A stretch of DNA of 61,357 nucleotides from Thermoplasmata archaeon (lineage in GTDB: Archaea; Thermoplasmatota; Thermoplasmata; Thermoplasmatales; Thermoplasmataceae), in NCBI GenBank assembly GCA_021835025.1, contig JAKBQY010000057.1, forward strand, positions 1 through 61,357, given 5' to 3'. Each line of letters begins with the position of its first letter. Within the stretch, counting starts at the first letter, position 1. The translations under genes were made by a program, and so were the position numbers. Below the pieces are notes generated by a model. That model did not search any database, was not told where the DNA came from, and worked only from the letters and a program-made list of their open reading frames with translations. Of the stretch, positions 47,122-55,855 are shown one piece after another.

Positions 47122-47709
47122 TCACTCTTCTTTTGCTTTTTCTTCCTTGGGTTCCTTGGGTTCCTTAGGTTCCTTAGGTTCCTTTGGTTTTTTTGCTCTG
47201 GATTTTGTTTCCTTCTTTTTTGCTTCAGTTTTCTCTTCCTTTTCTTCAGTCTTCTGTTCTTTCGATTCTTTTTCTTCCTTTAGTATTTCTTCTTTGGATT
47301 CGCCAGTTAATTCTTTCTTTTTCTCTTTCTTCTCAGGCTTCTTCCCGGCTTTAATATCGTTGATGCCAGATATTATTGTGTTATAGGCCTCTTCATTTTT
47401 CCCAAAATCCACAATGGCTATTGAGGCTGCAGATGCTATGCCAACTTTAATTCCAAGATCATTTTTATTCTTAACATAGGTGTATGGAACCTTTCTTTCA
47501 TCGCATAATGTTGGCAAATAAAATACAACATCCGCAGGTGAAACGTCCTCAGCAATAACTATCAGTTTGGCCTCTCCTCTATCAATTGACTTGACAACTT
47601 CATTTGTCCCCTTCTTAATTTTACCTGATCTGTAAGAATTCTCTACAAAATCAAGAGTCTCTTTTTCTAACGATTCGGGAGCTTCAAATTTTATGTATGT
47701 GTTTTCCAT
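47122..47709 (-). CDS. rpl7ae: ribosomal protein L7Ae with charged C-terminal extension
   Basis: RNA-binding protein that recognises kink-turns in rRNA, box C/D and RNase P RNAs. Residues 1-120 are a normal L7Ae: GTNEVVKSIDRGEAKLIVIA, EDVSPADVVFYLPTLCDERKVPY (in parts), LGIKVGIASAASIAIVD. From about 120 to 195 there is an unusual low-complexity tail of Lys/Glu with a (KEP)n run encoded by tandem 9-base repeats (about 47147-47190). A strong AAGGAGG site lies 6 bases before the ATG. First gene of the five-gene operon. Confidence 0.95.
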   Translation of the reverse strand: MENTYIKFEAPESLEKETLDFVENSYRSGKIKKGTNEVVKSIDRGEAKLIVIAEDVSPADVVFYLPTLCDERKVPYTYVKNKNDLGIKVGIASAASIAIVDFGKNEEAYNTIISGINDIKAGKKPEKKEKKKELTGESKEEILKEEKESKEQKTEEKEEKTEAKKKETKSRAKKPKEPKEPKEPKEPKEEKAKEE

Positions 47710-47760
47710 ATTAATCCTCCTTCACTTTCTCATCGTATTGTAAACAGCAATATAAATATT
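47710..47760 (-). promoter_or_regulatory. promoter and strong ribosome-binding site of L7Ae operon
   Basis: On the minus strand a TATA-like ATATTTATA (47750-47758) is followed by a leader of about 20-25 bases with AAGGAGGATTAA directly before the ATG at 47709. The strong site fits the high expression of ribosomal genes, unlike the leaderless genes around it. Confidence 0.55.
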
Positions 47761-47810
47761 AGCTTAATGTTTTTCCTTTTATACAACACACAGATGGGTG
47801 TGGTAAACTC

Positions 47811-48054
47811 CTACGTGTTTAAATCTCTGAGGTTTCTTATAGTCCATAAAATTGTAATGCAGACCATGATGTTATATACGATGGATAAAATTATATTGCT
47901 TGAATAAACAAGCGGGTCATCTATTACTGTATAAATTCCATAATATAGCTTTTTGACTTTTCCCCTGAAGAAAAAATGGAATTATCTGCGATATTGTAAA
48001 AACTGGAATCTTGTTGATGGATAATATAAAATCATCTTCAGTTATTTCTTTCAT
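47811..48054 (-). pseudogene. broken AbiEi-like/winged-helix regulator remnant
   Basis: From an ATG at 48054 the minus strand reads KEITEDDFILSINKIPVFTI then SQIIPFFLQGKSQKAILW (45 residues) and stops; a second frame continues DDPLVYSSNIILSIVYNI to a TAG at 47811-47813. Joined by one frameshift the two read like an AbiEi-type antitoxin or transcription regulator N-terminus (helix-turn-helix followed by a 'DDPLVYSSNIIL' segment). No toxin gene is adjacent. The remainder of 47710-48111 holds no gene. Confidence 0.45.
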
Positions 48055-48111
48055 ATTAGCTATATTCAAATTTTATGATAAAACAACACTGAATGCGATA
48101 AAAATATAATT

Positions 48112-49377
48112 TTAATTGTCTGATGAATTTTTATTATGTGAATATCTTTTATTATGAAAATGTGTACCTGAATCGGTTCTTCTGCGGTAATTATTGGCGT
48201 TTATTTTTTTATCAGCATACTCCTCTTCATGTTTTCTATAGTCCTTTATCATTTTTCCAAAATTCATTCCAATAAATCTTTCATTAACAGGTATATTTAT
48301 TTTTTCCATATTTATTTTATCAATTTTCTGGATATTGCGAATCATGCCTGTATCGCCCTCATCGAATATGGTTAGTGCCCTGCCATTTCTTCCCATCCTG
48401 CCGGATCTTCCAACCCTGTGGGTATAGACCTCAATATTATCCGGGGCATCAAAGTTTACAATGTCAGTTACATCTGGGATATCTAATCCACGAGCAGCAA
48501 CATTTGTAGCTACCAGTATACCATGTTCCATATGCCTGAAATCATTTATAGACCTTTCTCTTGACCTCTGCTTCATCCCGCCATGTATCAATATATTTTT
48601 AAATCCGGCTTGATTTAAAATTGAATTAAGGAGATTTCCGGTTTTTTGAGTTTTAACAAAGATTATTGATTTTTTTGTGTTCTCATCATTTAGGTAGGAT
48701 AATAGAGTTGAAAATTTATTATATTTTTCAGATATTGTATACATATGCCTGATGGATTCCGGTATAATTTCTTCCTCTCCTGAGATAAGATATTCGGGTT
48801 TTTTCATGAATTTAACTGCCAATGATTTAATTGATTGTGGCATCGTTGCCGATAATAAAATGGTTTGCCTGTCTTCAGGAGAATGCTTGATAATTTTTTT
48901 GATATCGTCTATAAATCCCATATCAAACATTAAATCAGCTTCATCAAGAACAAGAAATTCTATTTTTGACAGGTTGAGTATTTTCTGATTGATCAGATCA
49001 AGAATTCTTCCGGGAGTACCTATAATTACATCTGCACCGGGTATTTCACGTGCCTGTTTTTCATACGATGCACCGCCATAAATAACTATAGATTTTTTAC
49101 CTAGGAATTTTCCCATTCTATCGGCCACTTTCAGCGTTTGTAATGCAAGTTCTCTTGTAGGCAAAAGTATCAATGCCTTTGCATAATTACCTTTGATATT
49201 TTCAATAAAATTCATAATGGGAACCATGTATGCTGCAGTTTTCCCTGAACCCGTTTTGGACCTAATAATGACATCCTTTGATTGCATTATAGCGGGAATT
49301 GAAATGGATTGCACATCCGTTGGTTTCGTAAACCTCATCGACTTCAATGATTTTTTTATATTATCTGATATATTCAT
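48112..49377 (-). CDS. DEAD-box RNA helicase
   Basis: 421-residue ATP-dependent RNA helicase. Q-motif region FTKPTDVQSISIPAI, motif I SKTGSGKTAAY, motif Ia PTRELALQTL, motif II VLDEADLMFD, motif III SATMP, motif VI HRVGRSGRMGR. The C-terminal 40 residues are basic and His/Asn/Arg-rich. ATG at 49377 is preferred; a GTG at 49404 would add nine residues. Confidence 0.94.
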   Translation of the reverse strand: MNISDNIKKSLKSMRFTKPTDVQSISIPAIMQSKDVIIRSKTGSGKTAAYMVPIMNFIENIKGNYAKALILLPTRELALQTLKVADRMGKFLGKKSIVIYGGASYEKQAREIPGADVIIGTPGRILDLINQKILNLSKIEFLVLDEADLMFDMGFIDDIKKIIKHSPEDRQTILLSATMPQSIKSLAVKFMKKPEYLISGEEEIIPESIRHMYTISEKYNKFSTLLSYLNDENTKKSIIFVKTQKTGNLLNSILNQAGFKNILIHGGMKQRSRERSINDFRHMEHGILVATNVAARGLDIPDVTDIVNFDAPDNIEVYTHRVGRSGRMGRNGRALTIFDEGDTGMIRNIQKIDKINMEKINIPVNERFIGMNFGKMIKDYRKHEEEYADKKINANNYRRRTDSGTHFHNKRYSHNKNSSDN

Positions 49378-49519
49378 ATTTTCAAAATTTAACAATTTTA
49401 ACACTTATATCTATATTATATATTAAGATAAAAACTTAGTTATATGTATTTCGTTTTTATTTTTTGAATATCAAAAATGTATTTTGTATTTACCGCTATT
49501 ACATTAAAAACTTTCACAA

Positions 49520-50512
49520 TTATGTGATAAACCCTGCGTTGAACGGGTCTTCAGGATCCAGGATTATTTTTGAAAATTGTGTTATCCACGCCCTTCCTGT
49601 TATCTCTGGAATGATTTTTTCCTGGGTACCAGTGTCTTTTATACCAAGTACTCTGCAGTTATATTTTGTATCTATTATTGATCTGTGAATGAAGGATCCA
49701 TTATAGCCAATTTTATTTTCATGATATAATAATGCAGCTCTTGCTGCGGTGCCAGTACCACATGGAGATCTATCAAAACTATTCCTTGAAAATACCACAA
49801 TACTTTTATAAACATTTTTTTCTCCTGAGTCTTCAGTAATCATTGCCAAGGGATATTTTATATCTTTATACTTTTTCAATAAATTCGAATATGCTTCTTC
49901 TCTAATTAAATTTCCATAATAAATCAATTTGCCAATGTTTTCTATTTTCAGTTCTATGCCAATATCCTCTGATTTCACTATTGCATAATAATTTCCACCG
50001 TAAGATATATTCACATCAATATTTTTATCCAGTGGTTTTAAATATATATTTTCACTTTCCAAGAAATAAGATTCAACATCTATAATTGAAACATTTATTA
50101 TATTGCCATCCTTGATGTTAACTTTAGCTTCAATCTTTCCAGCCAGTGTATCGTAAACTATTTTTGTATATGGTTCTTCAATTTCCACATAACCTAGGGA
50201 TGTTAAAACGGTACTAACACCTATTGTGGCGTGTCCGCACATATCCAGGTAACCTGACGTTGTCAAAAATAATAGAGAGAAATTTGAACCTTGGTTTATA
50301 GGAGGCAAGATAACAGCTCCAAATTGGCTACTGTGCCCTCTTGGTTCAAGCAACATTAATTTCCTTACATGGTCGTACTTACTTTTAAAATATTCATACA
50401 TTTCCTTTACTGATTTTACATTTGTAGGTATATTATTCCAAAAAATTATTCTGGTTGGTTCACCCTCGGTATGAGTGTCTATAACATCAAGATTCAAAAT
50501 TGTTTTAAACAT
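49520..50512 (-). CDS. proline racemase family enzyme (proline or 4-hydroxyproline epimerase)
   Basis: 330 residues. Both catalytic cysteines are present: LDMCGHATIGV (first Cys near residue 93) and RSPCGTGTAARAA (second Cys near residue 258), so this is a two-base racemase/epimerase, not a trans-3-hydroxyproline dehydratase, which lacks one Cys. EPRGHSSQFGAVILPP is the substrate-binding loop. It follows an amino acid permease gene by 44 bases, with its own TATA-like box near 50535, suggesting uptake and conversion of proline or a proline derivative. Confidence 0.88.
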   Translation of the reverse strand: MFKTILNLDVIDTHTEGEPTRIIFWNNIPTNVKSVKEMYEYFKSKYDHVRKLMLLEPRGHSSQFGAVILPPINQGSNFSLLFLTTSGYLDMCGHATIGVSTVLTSLGYVEIEEPYTKIVYDTLAGKIEAKVNIKDGNIINVSIIDVESYFLESENIYLKPLDKNIDVNISYGGNYYAIVKSEDIGIELKIENIGKLIYYGNLIREEAYSNLLKKYKDIKYPLAMITEDSGEKNVYKSIVVFSRNSFDRSPCGTGTAARAALLYHENKIGYNGSFIHRSIIDTKYNCRVLGIKDTGTQEKIIPEITGRAWITQFSKIILDPEDPFNAGFIT

Positions 50513-50556
50513 AAAAGTATAATAAAAAAATATATTTATAAATTTTTAAAAAATAT

Positions 50557-52173
50557 TTAATCTTCCAGCGCGGTTGATTCTATTATTTTTTCCTTTGGTG
50601 CCGAATTTAAAGCTATTATGTAGAATATCATAGAATATATTAGAACAACAACATAATCATATGGATATGCAATTATATTCAAACCACCTGTAGGAGTTCC
50701 TCCAATATACGAAAGAAAGATCATTCCTGCTAGATATACGGGTATCCATATTGAATTCTTTAAATTTAAACCTGTCCAATTTTTGTTATGGGCATGGTAT
50801 AAAAATACAAATGTCCCTACCAGTGTTGCACCTAGAGCATATAATGTTATTGGATACGTGGCCCAGTATATTAAGAATGTACCTATTATAAAAGCAGCAA
50901 AAGACCATAACATTGGATATGGAATTTTAAAGGGCCTTTCAACGTCAGGATATAATTTTCTTAACACAGGTAATGAAACTGCGGCAATAGCAAAATTAGC
51001 AACGGCTGCTACAACTACAAAGTCAACCAGTTCATACCATGATGGTAATGGAACTAAAAAAACTATGCCTAAAACAACCGCAAGTATTATTGCTAAAATT
51101 GGGGCACCGGATTTTGTTGTCTTCTTAAATATGCCTGGCAATGCACCCTCCTCTGAAAAACCGAATATAATCCTGCTGGCTCCAGTTAAATATATACCAA
51201 GGGTTCCACCAGGAGATATAATGGCAAAAATAACAAATATTATTACCATAATTGCAAGAAGAGATGCAACTCCTGGGCTCACAAAGCTCATATTACTATG
51301 TATTATATCTACAAGTGGCGATGACAAACTACCAACGTATGACCAATCACCAACTGGCCTACCAAAACCCTTCCAGTTAACCGTACCCACTATAACAATT
51401 GCCATAGCAATGTACAATATGCTTTGTATGGCAAGGACTAAACCAATAATTTTAGGCATTGTTTTACCGGGATTTTTCACCTCACCAGCCATATCTGCAA
51501 CCTGCCTATATCCTCCAAATGAGAATAAAATGCCAGATGCAGGTATAGCTATAAATATTCCTCCTGCAGATGGTAAAAATGTTGGTGAGGTGAAATCGGC
51601 TGGATGGAATATGAATAATGGCAATATTATAACAAATGCGACAACTATTCCTATTTTTATCCATGTCCATATTTTATTGAATTTTGTAAACTGTGATATG
51701 CCCCTTAAATTAAGGAAAAGGAAACCCATCATTAACAAAGCCGATAAAAGTATTCCATAACCAGTTAATATACCGGTTGATGAATTATATAAAAATGGAA
51801 AATAAAATGAGGCATACGTTGATACCGCAACAGCCTCAATGGCTGGAATTGTTACCGCCCATATAAAAAGAGCCCAGCCAGAAAGAAAACCGCCATATGA
51901 GCCATATGAATAATATGCTATTCTAGCGCTTATACCGGATCTTGGAAACATCGCAGAATATTCTGCAAATGGCAGAGTTACAAGTACAATAAAAATTGCT
52001 GTTAAAATCCATGATATTATTACTGCAGGCCCTGCATAGGCTGTTCCTCCAGCCGCTGCAAATAGTATGCCGGACCCGACTGCACCACCCACGCCAAACA
52101 TTACTGCTTCATGCGTTGTTATTCCTCGTTTCAAACCTGTCTTTGTAGTTTCAATGTTTTCGTTAACGTCCAT
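50557..52173 (-). CDS. APC-family amino acid permease
   Basis: 538-residue transporter with about 12-14 helices. GGAVGSGILFAAAGGTAYAGPA is the helix-1 substrate loop of the amino acid-polyamine-organocation superfamily; LFSFGGYRQVADMAGEVKNPGKTMP covers the helix 6-7 region (quoted in part). The neighbouring racemase suggests proline or hydroxyproline as a substrate; this is inference. A large antisense frame lies inside and is a shadow. Confidence 0.9.
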   Translation of the reverse strand: MDVNENIETTKTGLKRGITTHEAVMFGVGGAVGSGILFAAAGGTAYAGPAVIISWILTAIFIVLVTLPFAEYSAMFPRSGISARIAYYSYGSYGGFLSGWALFIWAVTIPAIEAVAVSTYASFYFPFLYNSSTGILTGYGILLSALLMMGFLFLNLRGISQFTKFNKIWTWIKIGIVVAFVIILPLFIFHPADFTSPTFLPSAGGIFIAIPASGILFSFGGYRQVADMAGEVKNPGKTMPKIIGLVLAIQSILYIAMAIVIVGTVNWKGFGRPVGDWSYVGSLSSPLVDIIHSNMSFVSPGVASLLAIMVIIFVIFAIISPGGTLGIYLTGASRIIFGFSEEGALPGIFKKTTKSGAPILAIILAVVLGIVFLVPLPSWYELVDFVVVAAVANFAIAAVSLPVLRKLYPDVERPFKIPYPMLWSFAAFIIGTFLIYWATYPITLYALGATLVGTFVFLYHAHNKNWTGLNLKNSIWIPVYLAGMIFLSYIGGTPTGGLNIIAYPYDYVVVLIYSMIFYIIALNSAPKEKIIESTALED

Positions 52174-52303
52174 GGCGTTAAATCAATAGTTTCTATATAA
52201 ATATTTGCCCAAAAATTTCATATATAATTATCAAATTACTGGTATTTTTGAGTTTTTTTAGAAAAAAATAAATTTTTTATCGTAATTATGGAAAACTCTA
52301 TAT

Positions 52304-52888
52304 TTATTTTATTGGCAACAGTAGTAGGGATAAAGAAATCAGAATAATACCTATAATATAATCGGAATACTTGGGTTTAATCCTCTGCAAAAAATTACCA
52401 ATTGAAATTGTGGCAAGATATGTTATTGTTAATAAAGTTATAATTGAAACCAGGTAAAACAACAAAATTATTTCTTCAGTGTCATACATACTGTACCCAA
52501 AGGAAATAAGTATAATAGGAAAAACAGCTATGTCTGGAATTATGCTTACACCTAGAATATTGCTTGATTCAAAATTCATTTCATTTTCCCTGTATCCATT
52601 TATAATAAAATATAACCCTATAATTATGAGAAATGCCATTGCAATATAAATGATAATCTTAATGGCAATTACAATATATGAATATATGAAAAAAGATACA
52701 ATAAATGACAGGGAAATAGAGGATAAAGCGTGAATGGTTCCTATTCCGAAAGAATAGATATACTTTCTACCAGTAGAAAATTTTCTTTTTGCAGATAAAA
52801 TTATTAAAGGTAACCAGTGATCCGGTGCCAGCATATGTAAAAATGCTATTAAAGCTACTATTGAAAATAATGTTATTAACAATTGCAT
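52304..52888 (-). CDS. NicO/RcnA-like membrane protein
   Basis: 194 residues with six helices. H18-x4-DH (HMLAPDHWLP) at the first helix is the Ni/Co transporter signature; GIGTIHALSSISLSF supplies a second conserved His. The protein resembles NicO/RcnA or the related sulfite exporter/UreH-like group. Substrate not provable from sequence. Confidence 0.72.
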   Translation of the reverse strand: MQLLITLFSIVALIAFLHMLAPDHWLPLIILSAKRKFSTGRKYIYSFGIGTIHALSSISLSFIVSFFIYSYIVIAIKIIIYIAMAFLIIIGLYFIINGYRENEMNFESSNILGVSIIPDIAVFPIILISFGYSMYDTEEIILLFYLVSIITLLTITYLATISIGNFLQRIKPKYSDYIIGIILISLSLLLLPIK

Positions 52889-52953
52889 GAACTCTGATAA
52901 AGATATGTTATTTATATTTTATATTAAGTGATTTTTATGTTTATTAAATCAGT

Positions 52954-53850
52954 TTAAATATAGTCATCTCTTTTAACCACATTTTTTGGATGCCCTTCCA
53001 TAAAGTTTTTAACATTTTCAAATGCCCTTATCAATGGTTCATCAAAATAATTTATCAAGGGACCGCCAGCCATATGCGGTGTAATCAGGACGTTTTCCGG
53101 TATTTTATCCTCAATGTGTGGTTCACCCCACCATACATCTGTCAGGAAATATTTTTCAGGATTGGCATTCAAGAAATCAAGCATATCTCTCTTTTTAACT
53201 ATATTGGATCTACCAACATTGATCAGTATATTGCCTTTCATCATATCCAATTTTTTTCTATCAATGAGGTATTCGGTATACTTATTTAGCGGTAATGATA
53301 TTACGATTATATCAGACATTTTCAGAACATAGTCCGAGTCAAATGAAAATTCATCCAGAAATTTATCTTCATGCTCCGTCCTACCATATCCAATTGTTTT
53401 CATTCCAAATGCCTTCCCTAGTCTTGCAACCTCCCTTCCAATGCCGCCATATCCCAGTATGCCAATTGTCATATTATTCAGCGTCATGTATTTCTTGCGT
53501 TGATAAATTCCGTGTTTTATTTCATAATCATGGACGCATATATTTCGTAAATGTGAAAGCAACAGGGCAAATACGTGTTCGGCAACTGGAAATGAATAGG
53601 CATCCGCATTGCTTGAAACCATAATGTTTTCTGGTATTTTTTTAAAATCAAGATGATTGACCCCCGCCGACAGGCTTTGCATGAAAACAACCTTATTGCC
53701 TATTTTGGGTACTCCTGAAAAAACTATTATATCAGCATTTTCATTATAACCTGGATATATTTTTTGCCCTACAATATTTTCAAATTTTCCTGCATACCTT
53801 TCGTTTACAAAATCCATTCTATCAGCATTAATCTGAAGCGAAATTATCAT
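52954..53850 (-). CDS. D-2-hydroxyacid dehydrogenase
   Basis: 298-residue NAD(P)-dependent oxidoreductase. Rossmann motif IGILGYGGIGREVARLGKAF (around residue 130), GRSNIVKKRDML (Arg), ENVLITPHMAGG (His). The catalytic Arg-Glu-His triad is in place, though the Glu region is loosely conserved. Preferred substrates may be glyoxylate, hydroxypyruvate or phenylpyruvate-type acids. It is divergent from malic enzyme. Confidence 0.88.
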   Translation of the reverse strand: MIISLQINADRMDFVNERYAGKFENIVGQKIYPGYNENADIIVFSGVPKIGNKVVFMQSLSAGVNHLDFKKIPENIMVSSNADAYSFPVAEHVFALLLSHLRNICVHDYEIKHGIYQRKKYMTLNNMTIGILGYGGIGREVARLGKAFGMKTIGYGRTEHEDKFLDEFSFDSDYVLKMSDIIVISLPLNKYTEYLIDRKKLDMMKGNILINVGRSNIVKKRDMLDFLNANPEKYFLTDVWWGEPHIEDKIPENVLITPHMAGGPLINYFDEPLIRAFENVKNFMEGHPKNVVKRDDYI

Positions 53851-53990
53851 ACTTGCCTAACAGAGCATATTATAAATATCTATTTATAAACATTAAATAA
53901 AATAACACATATAAAATACATTATTAAACATATTGTGATGAAAAAATTCAATATTATACGTATTTCCGATGCATATTATAGGTTTGAGGT

Positions 53991-54003
53991 ATTTCGGCAA
54001 TTG
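53991..54003 (+). promoter_or_regulatory. shared 13-bp element, malic enzyme copy
   Basis: ATTTCGGCAATTG, identical to 16257-16269 upstream of PEP synthase. It ends 59 bases before the ATG at 54063 and about 32 bases before the TATA-like TTTAATATAAA (54036-54046). The copy here lacks the palindromic extension and T-run seen at the other site. Confidence 0.55.
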
Positions 54004-54062
54004 ATGAAAATTACATTTAATAATATACGTAAAGTTTTAATATAAAATTTATATCTATTTTT

Positions 54063-55373
54063 ATGATAATGAAGGATTCTGAAAGAACTGACAATTACGA
54101 TAAAATCGCAATTGATATATCTCAGAAATATAAAGGTAAAATCAGGACTTTACCCAGAGTTCCAATTCACAGTCTTGATGATTTTTCCGTTTTGTACACG
54201 CCGGGGATAGCTGCAGTATCCAAAAAAATTGCATCGGATGATGATCTTGTATATGATTTAACAGGTAAATGGAATTCTGTGGCAATTTTAACGGATGGTA
54301 CAAGGGTTCTTGGCATTGGAAATGTGGGACCGCATGCTGCTATACCTGTTATGGAAGGTAAAGCGTTGCTCTTTAACTACTTAGGAGGTGTAAACGCCAT
54401 ACCAGTTCCATTAAATGTAAAGAATAATGATGAATTTATAACAGCCGCTCGGGCAATAGAACCATATTTCGGTGGATATAACCTGGAGGATATTGAATCG
54501 CCAAGGTGTTTCTTTTTGCTGGAAAGCCTTCAAAAACAGATGACTATACCAGTATGGCATGATGACCAACTGGGAACGGCCTCAATCATACTTGCAGGGG
54601 CTATCAATTCCTTAAGGCTTGTAAATAAAAAAAAGGAGGATGTTAGGGTTGTTTTCAATGGTGCTGGAGCGGCCAACATAGCGGCAATGTACCTATTTGA
54701 ATCTGCCGGTTTCAGTAAAAAAAATATGATTGCAATAGATTCCCATGGTATACTTGAACCTGAAAGAAAGGATATAGATTCCCTCATGCTGAAGAATCCA
54801 TGGAAATACAAAATAGCTCTTGAAACAAACAAGGACAGGATAACTGGAGAGGTATCCAATGCGTTTAAAGGAGCTGATATGGTTATATCTGCATCCAAAT
54901 CTGAACCTGGAACAATTAAGAAAGACTGGATAAAATCAATGAATAACGAGCCAGTTGTATTTGCCCTTGCAAACCCCTTGCCAGAAATTTGGCCCCATGA
55001 TGCAAAGGATGCGGGTGCAAGAATTGTGGCAACGGGCAGAAGTGATTTCCCCAACCAGATAAATAACAGTATGGTATTTCCAGGAGTATTCAGGGGAGTT
55101 CTTGATGCCAGATCAAGGGGGGTTAATTTTGGAATAATGGTGGCTGCCTCAAACGCAATAGCGGATTATGTTAAAAATCCGGATTATGAACATATTGTGC
55201 CGACAATGAACGATTTTGACCTGTTCCCACATGTGGCTTCAATTGTTGCCAAAAAAACGGTGGAATCAAAATTGGCGAGGAAAATAGATTCCCAAGCAGG
55301 ATTTTTAAGAACTGCAACAGAAATAATAGAGAACAACAGAAAGCTATATAATAAACTATTTAATGAGAAGTGA
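54063..55373 (+). CDS. malic enzyme
   Basis: Decarboxylates malate to pyruvate with NAD(P). The 436 residues match the short bacterial/archaeal form without a phosphotransacetylase tail: VLYTPGIAAVSKKIASDDDL (substrate Tyr), NVGPHAAIPVMEGKALLF, WHDDQLGTASIILAGAINSL (metal and NAD contacts) and the Rossmann segment VFNGAGAANIAAMYLF. ATG at 54063 is about 26 bases after a TATA-like box; the second ATG (54069) is possible. Together with PEP synthase it routes carbon between malate, pyruvate and PEP. Confidence 0.93.
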   Translation: MIMKDSERTDNYDKIAIDISQKYKGKIRTLPRVPIHSLDDFSVLYTPGIAAVSKKIASDDDLVYDLTGKWNSVAILTDGTRVLGIGNVGPHAAIPVMEGKALLFNYLGGVNAIPVPLNVKNNDEFITAARAIEPYFGGYNLEDIESPRCFFLLESLQKQMTIPVWHDDQLGTASIILAGAINSLRLVNKKKEDVRVVFNGAGAANIAAMYLFESAGFSKKNMIAIDSHGILEPERKDIDSLMLKNPWKYKIALETNKDRITGEVSNAFKGADMVISASKSEPGTIKKDWIKSMNNEPVVFALANPLPEIWPHDAKDAGARIVATGRSDFPNQINNSMVFPGVFRGVLDARSRGVNFGIMVAASNAIADYVKNPDYEHIVPTMNDFDLFPHVASIVAKKTVESKLARKIDSQAGFLRTATEIIENNRKLYNKLFNEK

Positions 55374-55384
55374 GGTTGATTATA

Positions 55385-55855
55385 ATGAATTACAAAATAA
55401 GGGAGATGGAAAAGAATGATGTGAATGAAGTCATGGATAAACTTTTAAGGTTAAAGAGATTGAATTCTGAATTTGACTATGCGTTGAAAGTATCCTCTGC
55501 CAATGAAGCTGAAATTAAGAGTAAACTGGACAAAATTATAAATGATAAGGAAAATCATATAGCACTTGTTATTGAAAGCAATAATAAAATTGCAGGTATT
55601 CTTATTTCAGATATCATTTTCAGGATTTATTACGATCCAAAATATGAGGCGAGAATTCGTGAGTTCTATATTATGCCTGAATTCAGGGCACATGGAGCCG
55701 GATCTGCACTTATAGATGAATTCAGAAAAATTATAAATAAAAGGGAAATAAAGATGATCACTGCGGAATTTCCTTCAATGAACGTAATAGCAGCCAACTT
55801 CTATAAGGACCTTGGTTTTCGCGAATTGATAAAAATATATGCAAAGGTAGATTAA
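55385..55855 (+). CDS. GNAT-family acetyltransferase
   Basis: 156 residues with YKIREMEKNDVNEVMDKLL at the start, the acetyl-CoA loop FYIMPEFRAHGAGSALIDEF (R-x-x-G-x-G/A, near residues 100-118), and the last strand with AANFYKDLGFRE. I chose the ATG at 55385, seven bases after GAGGTTGAT; an ATG-like start at 55370 overlaps malic enzyme. Substrate unknown. Confidence 0.85.
   Translation: MNYKIREMEKNDVNEVMDKLLRLKRLNSEFDYALKVSSANEAEIKSKLDKIINDKENHIALVIESNNKIAGILISDIIFRIYYDPKYEARIREFYIMPEFRAHGAGSALIDEFRKIINKREIKMITAEFPSMNVIAANFYKDLGFRELIKIYAKVD

Noticed and set aside
50783-51760. 325-codon plus-strand frame
   Set aside because: It mirrors the permease gene on the other strand; its composition follows from the hydrophobic codons of that gene, and it has no recognisable domain.
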